Source: Candidatus Cryptobacteroides intestinigallinarum (GTDB lineage Bacteria; Bacteroidota; Bacteroidia; Bacteroidales; UBA932). Taken from it: 35,510 nucleotides of DNA. Below are positions 7,716 to 15,391 of the stretch, one piece after another (within the stretch, counting starts at the first letter, position 1; every line of letters starts with the position of its first letter). Both the position numbers and the translations under genes were made by a program. Under the pieces are notes generated by a model, which worked only from the letters and a program-made list of their open reading frames with translations, made no database searches and had not been told where the DNA came from. The stretch is taken from the NCBI GenBank assembly GCA_017694785.1, contig JADIMK010000013.1, forward strand, positions 1-35,510. Direction: 5' to 3'.

Positions 7716-8414
7716 ATGATTGAAGCGCACAACATAGAGAAATCCTTCGGTAGCCTGAAAGTCCTTAAAGGTCTCGATTTCTCGGCAAGAAAATCCGAAG
7801 TTGTCTCCATAATGGGAGCATCAGGTGCAGGCAAGTCTACACTCCTGCAGATACTCGGCACCCTGTCACGGCCTGACAGCGGCACACTTGAGATAGACGG
7901 TACCGATGTGCTGTCGCTCGGAAGGGACAAGCTCTCCGACTTCAGGAACAAGAAGATCGGCTTCGTATTCCAGTTCCACCACCTGCTTCCCGAATTCACT
8001 GCCCTGGAGAATGTCATGATTCCAGCCCTCATAGCAGGAAGACACGAAAAGGAAGCAAAGAAAGCATCACTTTCCCTTCTTGAAGAGCTCGGACTCTCAG
8101 AAAGGGCCGGGCACAAGCCTTCGGAGCTTTCCGGTGGCGAGCAACAGAGAGTAGCCATAGCGAGAGCACTTGTCAACAATCCATCAGTGATGTTTGCCGA
8201 TGAGCCATCCGGCAATCTCGATTCAGTCACCAAGACTGAGCTGCACAAGCTGTTCTTCAGTCTCAGAGATAGATTCGGACAGACTATAATCATAGTCACA
8301 CACGATCCTGACCTTGCCCGGATGTGCGACAGGACGCTTTTCATGAAGGACGGCCTTTTCACAGAAGAATCACTGAAGAACACAGAAGAATCACTGAAGG
8401 ATACAGACAGATGA
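7716..8414 (+). CDS. lolD: ABC transporter ATPase, LolD-like lipoprotein release
   Basis: A 232-aa ATPase, the same size as E. coli LolD (233), expected to drive release of lipoproteins from the inner membrane with LolC/E-type permeases, none of which is in the window. Walker [10 protein letters not shown] is at 34-42, followed by the Q-loop [18 protein letters not shown], the signature LSGGEQQR, Walker [13 protein letters not shown] and a switch histidine in THD. The FHHLLPEF stretch after the Q-loop is typical of the LolD/MacB group. The C-terminus carries a duplicated [14 protein letters not shown]. The stop overlaps the next gene by 4 bases (ATGA), so the two are translationally coupled. 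FtsE or another MacB-type ATPase is a less likely alternative. Confidence 0.85.
   Translation: MIEAHNIEKSFGSLKVLKGLDFSARKSEVVSIMGASGAGKSTLLQILGTLSRPDSGTLEIDGTDVLSLGRDKLSDFRNKKIGFVFQFHHLLPEFTALENVMIPALIAGRHEKEAKKASLSLLEELGLSERAGHKPSELSGGEQQRVAIARALVNNPSVMFADEPSGNLDSVTKTELHKLFFSLRDRFGQTIIIVTHDPDLARMCDRTLFMKDGLFTEESLKNTEESLKDTDR
8361..8402 (+). repeat. Two tandem 21-bp coding repeats at the end of lolD
   Basis: Units 8361-8381 and 8382-8402 are identical except for their last few bases and encode TEESLKN and TEESLKD. The near-identity suggests a recent duplication in the variable ATPase tail. Confidence 0.85.
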
Positions 8415-9220
8415 GCGAAGAAACGTCAGTCTTCAGGTTCAAGAGGTTTGAAGTTGTCAACCGGAGATCCGCCATGAAGGTCAATACAGACGGTGTTCTC
8501 CTAGGTGCAGCAATGACCATCAAGGGGACAGAAAAAAGCCTCCTTGACATAGGCACCGGGACCGGTACAATAGCTCTTATGGCGGCTCAGAGACTTTCTG
8601 ATGCCAGGGCCAGCTTTTCTATAACAGGGATAGACATAGACCCGGACTCAGCTGCGGAAGCTGCTGAAAATTTTTCAAGAAGTCCGTGGAGCGACTGCCT
8701 GGAGGCAATCAATGTTTCTCTCGACTCATTCAAGCCTGTCCGCAAACAGGCCGCTGCCCGTCAACATACCACGCAAGAAGGCGCACAAGATGGCATACAA
8801 GAAGGCGCACAAGATGAAAGCGGTATATTTGACCTTATATTTTCAAATCCGCCGTATTACTCTGGTGAACTCAAGGCTCCGGACGAACGCAGATGCAATG
8901 CCAGACATTCAGAGTCACTCTCGTGGGCAGACATAACTGATTTTGCCTCACGACATCTGAAGAAAGACGGGAGGCTTGCTCTTGTTCTCCCGGCTGACCA
9001 GAGGAATGCCGTCACAAGATATGCTGCAGCAGCGGGTCTTTATCTTTTCAGGGCTATCATGGTCAGGACTGTTCCTCGCAAAATGCCCAAAAGGGCAATA
9101 CTTGAGTTTTCCCGCACCCTGACAAGAAATCCAGTTGAAGAATCACTGTCAATACAGGAAGCAGGGACCTGGACACCAACGTACAGATCCCTGCTCTCGG
9201 ATTTTCTGATCAATCTATAG
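8411..9220 (+). CDS. tRNA1(Val) N6-adenine methyltransferase-like, TrmN6
   Basis: A 269-aa SAM-dependent methyltransferase. DIGTGTGT at 46-53 is the SAM-binding loop and SNPPYY (NPPY at 146-149) is the adenine N6-methylating signature. The N-terminal FRFKRFEVV...[12 protein letters not shown] is typical of the YfiC/TrmN6 group, which methylates A37 of tRNA-Val. I chose the ATG at 8411 because it overlaps the lolD stop (ATGA) and starts the conserved domain. Residues 122-135 are a repeated Gln/Glu/Gly/Ala/Asp insert between the SAM loop and the NPPY motif, absent from the usual family pattern as I recall it. Another small-molecule or protein N-methyltransferase is possible. Confidence 0.82.
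   Translation: MSEETSVFRFKRFEVVNRRSAMKVNTDGVLLGAAMTIKGTEKSLLDIGTGTGTIALMAAQRLSDARASFSITGIDIDPDSAAEAAENFSRSPWSDCLEAINVSLDSFKPVRKQAAARQHTTQEGAQDGIQEGAQDESGIFDLIFSNPPYYSGELKAPDERRCNARHSESLSWADITDFASRHLKKDGRLALVLPADQRNAVTRYAAAAGLYLFRAIMVRTVPRKMPKRAILEFSRTLTRNPVEESLSIQEAGTWTPTYRSLLSDFLINL
8774..8815 (+). repeat. Tandem 24-bp coding repeat inside the methyltransferase gene
   Basis: CAAGAAGGCGCACAAGAT at 8774-8791 recurs exactly at 8798-8815, a 24-base period. It encodes QEGAQDGI followed by QEGAQD in a probable surface loop. Confidence 0.85.
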
Positions 9221-9259
9221 ATATACCTCTTCAGTCTTGCTGCTACAATTTCTGACATG

Positions 9260-9823
9260 CTACTTTGCTTCAGGAAGACCTGGCCCTTCAGGCCCGCGTC
9301 CTGCTTCAGGTCCTCTCCTGTCCCCAGGACGTCTGTCTGCACCTGGACCTCTGTCTTCACCGTCCGGCTTACCTGGGCGGAGCTTGTGAATCTGAGCTCT
9401 GCGGAATTTCTCTTCTGCCACGAAATATTTTGCAAGTTCCTCGTCAGTAAGGACGGTGCCAAGTTTCTCAGCACTTGAGGCATTGACTTCTCTCTTGGTA
9501 CCAAGTGCTTCAAGATAAGCCGCGAGAGCCTTTTTTACAGCTGACCTGGAGCTGTCTCCATTGACAGCCTCTTCAAGTGCACGATATGACTCCATGACAT
9601 TATGCTGGGCTTCCATCTTCTGCTTCTGGATCTCATTGTATACAGGCCAGAACTTCTCAGCAAGTTCAGGAGACATGTCCATGGCTTCTGTCAAAGCAGC
9701 CACCCTCTCACATCTCAGCCTGTCTCTCCATCCGTCATCACAGTTCTTGTGCTTCGGCTGGGCATAGGTCATCATAGATGCTGACACGAGCAGTCCTGCT
9801 GCAATTGCAATAAACTTTTTCAT
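9260..9823 (-). CDS. Spy/CpxP-like periplasmic protein
   Basis: A 187-aa secreted protein with an N-terminal signal peptide ending near TYAQ. The mature part is highly charged and helical, with MSPELAEKFWPVYNEIQKQK and a later LTDEELAKYF, the pattern of Spy/CpxP-type periplasmic chaperones and metal-stress sensors. The last 40 residues are rich in Gly, Pro, Arg and Asp and probably disordered. GAAGAAGG precedes the ATG. It is the last gene of a sigma factor / membrane anti-sigma / periplasmic protein set on the minus strand, which suggests it senses or buffers envelope stress for that sigma factor (inference from the known Bacteroidota arrangement). Confidence 0.72.
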   Translation of the reverse strand: MKKFIAIAAGLLVSASMMTYAQPKHKNCDDGWRDRLRCERVAALTEAMDMSPELAEKFWPVYNEIQKQKMEAQHNVMESYRALEEAVNGDSSRSAVKKALAAYLEALGTKREVNASSAEKLGTVLTDEELAKYFVAEEKFRRAQIHKLRPGKPDGEDRGPGADRRPGDRRGPEAGRGPEGPGLPEAK

Positions 9824-9931
9824 ACCTTCTTCGTTTAAGAATCGTTTGACTTTTATGAAACTCCTGTCTTTGTAAAGGAATATCTTTTCAGGAACTATGC
9901 GGAAACATCTTCTGACATATTCTGCGGATGA

Positions 9932-10396
9932 TCAATATTCCTCAGAAAGGATCAGTTCTACATCTTCAGCGGAAATTCCTGAATAGATCAGATACTCCAT
10001 GGCATCAGAACCGTCCTGGTCATACTCCGATGAAGTGTCCCCGTCCTCGCCGTATTCAGTGTAAGAACCGGAATCAGCAGCCAAGGCTCCATCCGTTCCG
10101 GAAGTATCGTCCTGCATGACAGTCATGAAGACAGCATCAGGATCGGTGACCGGAATAAGATCAGAATACATCAGTTCATCATAGAATCCATCCGAAGACA
10201 GAGCAGATGAAGAGCGGACACTATAAAGGAAGAATCCTCCGGCCACAATGACAGCCGCCAGGCCTGCAGCGACCGCCATGTATAAGGATACCTTCCCCCG
10301 TATCCGAGGCCTTGCCTCCATGCGGCTGACTTCCGACAGCCTGCTCTGCAGAGACTCGAAATATCCGTCAGGGACATTGAACGCCATTTTCTTCAT
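9932..10396 (-). CDS. Putative single-pass anti-sigma factor
   Basis: A 154-aa protein with a short basic cytoplasmic N-terminus, one transmembrane helix at about 37-59 and an acidic periplasmic tail rich in Asp, Glu, Ser and Tyr. This N-in/C-out topology and its place between an ECF sigma gene and a Spy-like gene are those of Bacteroidota anti-sigma factors, although no zinc anti-sigma domain is visible. The cytoplasmic stretch VPDGYFESLQSRL at 8-20 closely matches one in the sigma-linked protein at 23287. The role is inferred from topology and neighbours. Confidence 0.6.
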   Translation of the reverse strand: MKKMAFNVPDGYFESLQSRLSEVSRMEARPRIRGKVSLYMAVAAGLAAVIVAGGFFLYSVRSSSALSSDGFYDELMYSDLIPVTDPDAVFMTVMQDDTSGTDGALAADSGSYTEYGEDGDTSSEYDQDGSDAMEYLIYSGISAEDVELILSEEY

Positions 10397-10536
10397 AAGC
10401 TACTTTCTTACAAAAACATCTATTAGACACAAAGAGAAGCAGAAGGTTAATTCAATGATCAGCTTTTATTGCATTTTTCTTCATCTGCCGCTGTTTTCAA
10501 AGTCATATCAGGAGACATATCATTTCACCGCGACAG

Positions 10537-11073
10537 TCACTCATCGGAAAGTTCTTTCCTGATCTTCATATAGGCATGGTGATATGACGCCTTGAGAGAA
10601 CCTACCGTAGTATTCAGAATATCGGAGATGTCCTTGTACTCAAGTTCTTCAAAATATCTCATCACGAACACCATCCTCTGCTTGTCAGGAAGCTTCCTGA
10701 TTGCTGCAAGAAGACGTTTCTGGGCTTCGTCGCCGTTGAAATACGGGTCAGACTCAAGCGTCGCAAGATAGGCTTTTTCCTGAGATACCGGAGAGAACAT
10801 GCGCCTGAACCTGTCTTTCCTCATATAGTTCAGGACCTCATTTGTGGCTATCCTGTATATCCATGTAAAAAGGCGCGCCTCCCCCCTGAAAAGGGGAAGC
10901 GCGTTCCATATCTTTACAAATACTTCCTGAAGGATATCATCGGCATCTTCATGTGAACATGAAAAGCTGCGGATATGCCAGTAGAGCCTTTCACTATAGT
11001 TTTTCACTATCTCATTGAAAGCACTCTCCCGCTCTCCGGCGGCATACATGGCCATTATCTGTCCGTCTTCCAT
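10537..11073 (-). CDS. ECF-type RNA polymerase sigma factor
   Basis: A 178-aa sigma-70 family protein of ECF size. Region 2 contains the DADDILQEVFVKIW core-binding helix and a FTWIYRIATNEVLNYMRK segment for -10 recognition; region 4 has LPDKQRMVFVMRYFEELEYKDISDIL with a helix-turn-helix ending SLKASYHHAYMKIR. I use the ATG at 11073, which aligns with the usual MED.Q...Y start; an in-frame GTG at 11085 is the alternative. It starts 72 bases after the transketolase gene upstream and precedes the putative anti-sigma gene by 140 bases. It likely controls its own envelope-stress regulon. Confidence 0.9.
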   Translation of the reverse strand: MEDGQIMAMYAAGERESAFNEIVKNYSERLYWHIRSFSCSHEDADDILQEVFVKIWNALPLFRGEARLFTWIYRIATNEVLNYMRKDRFRRMFSPVSQEKAYLATLESDPYFNGDEAQKRLLAAIRKLPDKQRMVFVMRYFEELEYKDISDILNTTVGSLKASYHHAYMKIRKELSDE

Positions 11074-11145
11074 CAGCAGATACACTTCAAACGCATGTCG
11101 GCACCGGCTGCGCTGGAGCAGAACCCAAGAGCCAGGCCCGAGTCA

Positions 11146-12105
11146 CTAAAGTCTTTTCCTTGAGATAGCCTTCTTTGCTGCAGCTGCAATATGTTCTGCA
11201 TCAAGGCCGTATGCTTTCAGCAGCTCTACCGGGGTACCGGACTGGCCGAAACGGTCACCACCGTTGACAAACTCCAGAGGTACCGGACAGCCTGCAGCCA
11301 GTGCATAAGCGATGATCTCGCCCAGGCCACCTGCGGCATTGTGCTCTTCAGCGCAGACAGCTGCGCCTGTCTTGCGGACAGATGCGACTACTGCATTGAC
11401 ATCAAGAGGCTTGATTGTGGCAATATCTATCACTTCTGCAAAAATGCCTTCAGACTCCAGCATCTCGGCTGCCTGGAGAGCTTCCCAGACAAGGTGACCT
11501 GTAGCAAAGAGCGTAACATCAGTGCCTTCAGACAGCATCACTGCCTTTCCTATTACAAACTCCTGGTCTGCCGGAGTGAAATTAGGCATCGCAGGACGGC
11601 CGAAACGCAGATACACCGGACCGACATATCTTGCAGCTGCAAGTGTAGCTGCCTTTGTCTGGTTGTAGTCGCACGGATTGATGACCACCATCCCCGGAAG
11701 GGCTCTCATCAGAGCTATGTCCTCCATGGTCTGATGGGTAGCACCGTCTTCACCTAGGGTGAGGCCTGAATGTGATGCCGCAATTTTGACATTCACCTGG
11801 CCGTATGCGACTTCCTGCCTTATCTGGTCGTAGACCCTGCCTGTAACGAACTCCGCGAAAGAGCCTGCAAAAGGCACCTTGCCGGAAATGGCAAGCCCTG
11901 CAGCCACTCCTATCATGTTGGCTTCAGCGATACCGCACTGGATGAATCTGTCAGGGAACTCCGAAGCAAAGGCATCCATCTTCACGGAACTGCCGAGGTC
12001 AGCGGTAAGCGCGACTATCCTCGGATCAGCCTTGCCTGCCTCATGCAGACCGGCGCCGAATCCGCTTCTTGTATCCTTGTTGCCTGTATTGACGTACTTT
12101 TTCAT
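11146..12105 (-). CDS. Transketolase, C-terminal subunit
   Basis: A 319-aa protein corresponding to the pyrimidine-binding and C-terminal domains of transketolase. TADLGSS at 34-40 and CGIAEANMIGVAAG at 57-70 match the family, with E61 the glutamate that activates thiamine diphosphate. Together with the subunit encoded 28 bases upstream it should form the two-carbon ketol transfer enzyme of the pentose phosphate pathway. The split form is known in several bacteria and archaea, while many Bacteroidales carry a single chain of about 670 aa. Both halves keep their catalytic motifs, so this is a genuine two-subunit enzyme, not a broken gene. A DXS or pyruvate dehydrogenase E1-beta role is less likely given the partner. 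Confidence 0.9.
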   Translation of the reverse strand: MKKYVNTGNKDTRSGFGAGLHEAGKADPRIVALTADLGSSVKMDAFASEFPDRFIQCGIAEANMIGVAAGLAISGKVPFAGSFAEFVTGRVYDQIRQEVAYGQVNVKIAASHSGLTLGEDGATHQTMEDIALMRALPGMVVINPCDYNQTKAATLAAARYVGPVYLRFGRPAMPNFTPADQEFVIGKAVMLSEGTDVTLFATGHLVWEALQAAEMLESEGIFAEVIDIATIKPLDVNAVVASVRKTGAAVCAEEHNAAGGLGEIIAYALAAGCPVPLEFVNGGDRFGQSGTPVELLKAYGLDAEHIAAAAKKAISRKRL

Positions 12106-12133
12106 TTCACTCTATTTTTATGGTTCCCTGAAA

Positions 12134-12979
12134 TCAATAATCACCCAATGTCTCTTCAAGCTGTGACAGAGCCACCTGACACTGCTCTTCCGACGGAGCT
12201 TTTCCGTGCCACTTGTTGGTCCCGGCCATGAAATCCACACCTTCGCCCATGACGCTCTTCATGAGGATCATCACCGGACGGCCTTTGCCGCAGAGTGACT
12301 TTGCTTCCGCATAAGCCTTGAGTATGGCATTGAAATCATGTCCGTCACTTTCGATGACTGACCATCCGAATGCTTCCCATTTGGTCCTGAGATCGCCTAC
12401 ACCGGCGACATCATCTATCTTTCCGTCAATCTGCTGGCCGTTCCAGTCTGTGATCGCGATGACATTGTCTATCTTGTGATGAGTAGCGAACATGGCTGCT
12501 TCCCATATCTGGCCTTCCTCGCACTCTCCGTCTCCCACAAGCACATATACGAGATGACTGTCATTGTCCATCTTCTTTCCCATTGCAAGTCCGAGCGCAG
12601 CGGAAAGCCCCTGTCCGAGAGATCCTGACGTCTGCACGACACCAGGAAGGTGCTTGTCAACAGACGGATGTCCCTGAAGTCTTGTCCCGAGCTTTCTGAA
12701 TGTCCCGAGCTCAGACACGGGGAAATATCCGCATCTGGCAAGTATCGAATAATAGACAGGACTCAGATGCCCGGCAGAAAGGATGAAGGCGTCCTGTCCT
12801 TTGCTGTCTCTGGTCCATGTGGACGGATCATGCTCCATCACATTGAAATATAGAGCCACCAGAAAATCCGTGCTGCTCATCGAGCCTCCCGGATGTCCCG
12901 ATTTTGCTCCAGTGACCATCCTGATGATGTCTCTTCTCACTTGGGAGGAGATCCTTTTCAATTCATCAATATTTGCCAT
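12134..12979 (-). CDS. Transketolase, N-terminal thiamine-diphosphate-binding subunit
   Basis: A 281-aa protein equal to the first domain of transketolase. SGHPGG at 27-32 and the thiamine-diphosphate/Mg motif GDG at 149-151 through N180 (LVGDGECEEGQIWEA...TDWN) are intact, and HLSPVYYSIL matches transketolase rather than DXS. I chose the ATG at 12979 because the conserved domain begins there; in-frame codons further up run through a leader region. It forms a two-gene operon with the C-terminal subunit (28-base gap). A promoter lies at 13048-13078, giving a leader of about 60 bases. Confidence 0.9.
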   Translation of the reverse strand: MANIDELKRISSQVRRDIIRMVTGAKSGHPGGSMSSTDFLVALYFNVMEHDPSTWTRDSKGQDAFILSAGHLSPVYYSILARCGYFPVSELGTFRKLGTRLQGHPSVDKHLPGVVQTSGSLGQGLSAALGLAMGKKMDNDSHLVYVLVGDGECEEGQIWEAAMFATHHKIDNVIAITDWNGQQIDGKIDDVAGVGDLRTKWEAFGWSVIESDGHDFNAILKAYAEAKSLCGKGRPVMILMKSVMGEGVDFMAGTNKWHGKAPSEEQCQVALSQLEETLGDY

Positions 12980-13047
12980 TTTGTGTATTATGTTAAAGAT
13001 TCCTGTCCGAAAGGTCATAAAGGCCGGCAATTGCCACCAAACGCTCG

Positions 13048-13078
13048 CAAAACTACTTAATTTTTTTCAGTCATGAAA
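13048..13078 (-). promoter_or_regulatory. Promoter of the transketolase operon
   Basis: On the minus strand TTTC (13075-13078, one mismatch to TTTG), a 19-base spacer and TAGTTTTG (13048-13055) fit the Bacteroidota -33/-7 pattern and point into the split transketolase genes. Confidence 0.65.
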
Positions 13079-13097
13079 ATTATATTACCTGGTACAG

Positions 13098-13135
13098 GAA
13101 AATAATATCTCCCTCTGATGAAAATAATATCTCCC
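13098..13135 (-). promoter_or_regulatory. Two direct 16-bp repeats upstream of the transketolase promoter
   Basis: GAAAATAATATCTCCC occurs perfectly at 13098-13113 and 13120-13135, a 22-base period or about two helical turns. Both copies lie upstream of the -33 box, where an activator would bind. The spacing and location suggest a tandem operator; the binding protein is unknown. Confidence 0.5.
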
Positions 13136-13201
13136 CACATGAAAAGGAAGGTCAATAGATGGGGAAAAGATCTATAGATGGTAAAACAAAGGACAATAAA
13201 T

Positions 13202-13240
13202 CAAAAAGAGAAGGCATCCCGCAGCGGCAGGAGCCTTCTC
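13202..13240 (-). terminator. Rho-independent terminator of malate dehydrogenase
   Basis: The hairpin 13208-13240 pairs GAGAAGGC with GCCTTCTC around a GC-rich loop. On the minus strand it is followed directly by TTTTTGA. It lies about 30 bases after the mdh stop; a second short palindrome, CTGTCCTGAGGACAG, sits between them. Confidence 0.85.
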
Positions 13241-13272
13241 CGTATAACGTATCTGTCCTCAGGACAGGTAGA

Positions 13273-14268
13273 CTAGAGGTTCGGGTTGATTGTCTTCCAC
13301 TCTGATACAGGAGGGATGATGTTCAGAGTGATGATCTCGTCACGCATCTTGCAGAGGTGCTCGTATGAAGCCTCAAGTGCAGCCATCTCCTCAGGAGTAC
13401 CCTCAACGTTGCCATAGTGTACGCCTTCTGCATCAAGCACTGTAGGCATAGCCATCATGACATTGTGGTATTTCTCTGTATTTACATAGCAACCTGCAGG
13501 CCAGCAGAACTTCTTTCCGCCCATTGCTGCTGCTATCATCTCGATGGAGATGTATGCTGGGCTCTGGAATGATGAACGTCCGCGGAGTTCTATGATTCTC
13601 TTGCCGCCCTGGATCACATTGCCTTTGATCTCTTCCCATCTTACGAGAGGAAGCTTTGTGCCGAGGAGTTCTGAGAAAGGCTTGCCGTCAACGACTACCT
13701 TTGATGCGAATACGGCCATCTGCTCGCCGTGTCCGCCGTATGTGTGGCAATTCTCGACCTTGCACTGCTGTACGCCGAATTCCTTTGCAAGAGCGCTCTG
13801 GAGACGGGTTGAGTCAAGTGCGGCGAGAGTTGTAACCTGATTTGGCTTAAGACCTGAATGGAGGAGTGTAACAAGACCTGTAAGGTCAGCAGGGTTGAAG
13901 ATGATGACAACATGCTTTACATTCGGGCAATATGACTTGATGTCCTTGCCGAGCTGCTCAGCGATCTCGCAGTTTCCCCTGAGAAGATCCTCGCGGGTCA
14001 TTCCCTGCTTGCGAGGTGCTCCACCTGATGAGATAACATAGCTGGCTCCGGTAAGGGCCTCCTTCATATCTGTTGTATAAGTGATGTTGGCTCCATCAAA
14101 TGCACAATGGTACATTTCTTCAGCAACACCTTCGAGCCCCGGGCCGTACGGATCGTACAGACAGAGATTCGGAGTAAGCTTCATCATCATGGCTGTCTGG
14201 GCCATGTTTGAACCGATCATTCCGGCTGCGCCTACGATGGTCAGTTTTTCATTTGTCAAGAAACTCAT
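13273..14268 (-). CDS. mdh: Malate dehydrogenase, NAD-dependent
   Basis: Interconverts malate and oxaloacetate; in fermenting Bacteroidales it serves the reductive branch leading to succinate and propionate. The 331-aa protein has the Rossmann loop GAAGMIG at 13-19, an acidic NAD-binding residue D39, the mobile-loop arginine in GGAPRKQGM (R86), NPAD at 125-128, LDSTR at 151-155 with the proton-relay D152 and substrate R155, and the catalytic histidine H180 in GGHGEQ. Some substitutions differ from the E. coli enzyme, as is usual in this phylum. It is transcribed alone, between a -7 box and a strong terminator. Confidence 0.93.
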   Translation of the reverse strand: MSFLTNEKLTIVGAAGMIGSNMAQTAMMMKLTPNLCLYDPYGPGLEGVAEEMYHCAFDGANITYTTDMKEALTGASYVISSGGAPRKQGMTREDLLRGNCEIAEQLGKDIKSYCPNVKHVVIIFNPADLTGLVTLLHSGLKPNQVTTLAALDSTRLQSALAKEFGVQQCKVENCHTYGGHGEQMAVFASKVVVDGKPFSELLGTKLPLVRWEEIKGNVIQGGKRIIELRGRSSFQSPAYISIEMIAAAMGGKKFCWPAGCYVNTEKYHNVMMAMPTVLDAEGVHYGNVEGTPEEMAALEASYEHLCKMRDEIITLNIIPPVSEWKTINPNL

Positions 14269-14305
14269 AATGCTATTATTTTAAACCGTATTTTCAAGTC
14301 GACCG

Positions 14306-14313
14306 CAAAGATA
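14306..14313 (-). promoter_or_regulatory. -7 promoter box of mdh
   Basis: TATCTTTG on the minus strand matches TAnnTTTG and is followed by CG. It would start a leader of about 35 bases. The -33 position overlaps the opposite-strand box at 14327-14334. Confidence 0.65.
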
Positions 14314-14326
14314 ATAAAAAAATGAC

Positions 14327-14334
14327 TATATTTG
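14327..14334 (+). promoter_or_regulatory. -7 promoter box of the small ORF / phosphopantetheinyl transferase unit
   Basis: TATATTTG matches TAnnTTTG and is followed by CA. It faces the mdh box across a 13-base gap, so the two promoters must share or compete for the same DNA. Confidence 0.55.
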
Positions 14335-14380
14335 CAGTCGCAAATTAATTTTAAGACACGTGGAACCTCCCAGTCCAATA

Positions 14381-14551
14381 ATGACGAATCAGTCTACAGC
14401 GGATCAGCTTTCTGAAGACCCGCTGGCGGACAGCATCTACATGATACTCGATGCAGGCTCTGACGACATGCCGGAGCGTCATCTTGTGTGCTCCTATTCG
14501 GTGCGCACAGGATTGTCATTCATTGGAATGCCGTCCGAAACGTTGTCGTGA
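14381..14551 (+). CDS. Possible small protein, 56 aa
   Basis: I do not recognise it. The frame opens with ATG about 45 bases after a predicted transcript start and ends 28 bases before the phosphopantetheinyl transferase gene, so it would be the first cistron of that unit. Codon choice (GAC, CTC, ATA, GGA) resembles the neighbours, and the stretch DPLADSIYMILDAG looks protein-like. An in-frame GTG at 14360 would add seven residues. It could instead be untranslated leader; there is no domain evidence. Confidence 0.35.
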   Translation: MTNQSTADQLSEDPLADSIYMILDAGSDDMPERHLVCSYSVRTGLSFIGMPSETLS

Positions 14552-14579
14552 ACAGGAAAACAGCTTTTACCATTAATAT

Positions 14580-15221
14580 ATGGGACTATATCTTAGAAAA
14601 ACCCTGGAAAACAAAGCAGAGATTTCTGTCTGGAAGATAACAGAGACAGAGGACGAACTTCTCAAGCTCAGCTCTGTCCCTACAGATGAAATGGAGGAAA
14701 TCTCACTTATCCGCAGCGAAAACCTGAGGAAACAGAGGCTTGCCGTACGGGCGCTTCTCAATGAAGTCTTTGAGGACAAGGTATACCTCAGCCACCATGA
14801 CAACGGCAAGCCGTTCCTTGAGAACTGCATCACCAACATAAGCATAACACACACCGACAAGTATGTCGCAATCATCACCCATCAGGAAGAGGATCTCGGG
14901 ATAGACATGGAGTCTATCGACAGGGATTTCTCAGCCGTAAGGGAAAAGGCTCTCTCGGACGAAGAGCGTGATGACCTTGATGATGACGATGAAAGAATAG
15001 GAGAGCAGCTCGCCATCTACTGGTGCGCCAAGGAAGCCATCTTCAAGAGAATGTCCCAGAACAAGGTTGACTTTGCAGAACAGATCCATGTCCACAGGTT
15101 CAACCCGAAGGATGAAGGGGAACTTGAAGCGACTTTCATACACAAGGACGGATACGAGGAAGATTTCGAACCGGAGTACATGACCTTTGACAGACATGTC
15201 CTGGTATGGGTCGTAGGATAG
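14580..15221 (+). CDS. 4'-phosphopantetheinyl transferase, Sfp/AcpT type
   Basis: Transfers phosphopantetheine from CoA to a conserved serine of acyl or peptidyl carrier proteins. The 213-aa protein has the two signature blocks of the two-domain (Sfp-like) class: GIDMESIDR at 108-115, with the Mg ligand D109, and WCAKEAIFK at 148-156, with K151-E152. A SHHDNGKP...ISITHTDKYV stretch precedes them, where CoA is bound. Its carrier-protein target is not in the window; fatty-acid ACP or a flexirubin/aryl-polyene type carrier is possible. Two hairpins follow the gene. Confidence 0.85.
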   Translation: MGLYLRKTLENKAEISVWKITETEDELLKLSSVPTDEMEEISLIRSENLRKQRLAVRALLNEVFEDKVYLSHHDNGKPFLENCITNISITHTDKYVAIITHQEEDLGIDMESIDRDFSAVREKALSDEERDDLDDDDERIGEQLAIYWCAKEAIFKRMSQNKVDFAEQIHVHRFNPKDEGELEATFIHKDGYEEDFEPEYMTFDRHVLVWVVG

Positions 15222-15249
15222 GACTTGCCGCAAAACAAAGTTGTTAACC

Positions 15250-15316
15250 AAATTTGAAGAATTCAAATTTAATTCACCATATAATAGCCTGTTATCCAAT
15301 GGATTAACAGGCTATT
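15250..15316 (+). terminator. Two hairpins behind the phosphopantetheinyl transferase gene
   Basis: A 9-bp stem AAATTTGAA/TTCAAATTT with a GAA loop (15250-15270) is followed by a long stem AATAGCCTGTTATCC...GGAT-TAACAGGCTATT (15283-15316, one bulge). Only three Ts follow, so termination is likely but the U tract is weak. Both hairpins are nearly symmetric and could also block transcription from the other side. Confidence 0.55.
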
Positions 15317-15374
15317 TACGTCTATGTTGATAACTTTTGCCAAAGGGTTTCCACAAAGGTATTGATATTTGGAT

Positions 15375-15382
15375 TATCTTTG
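15375..15382 (+). promoter_or_regulatory. -7 promoter box of nrdD-nrdG
   Basis: TATCTTTG matches TAnnTTTG exactly and is followed by a leader of about 100 bases before the nrdD ATG. No TTTG is found at the exact -33 distance; a TTTC lies 23 bases upstream. Confidence 0.6.
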
Positions 15383-15391
15383 TCAACACTT

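Noticed and set aside
7688..8383. Minus-strand open frame (231 codons) opposite the LolD-like gene
   Set aside because: It is the antisense of an ABC ATPase with all motifs present.
11146..12979. Transketolase gene broken by a frameshift
   Set aside because: The two frames are separated by a proper stop, a 28-base gap and a new ATG, and each half ends at the known domain border, so it is a two-subunit form.
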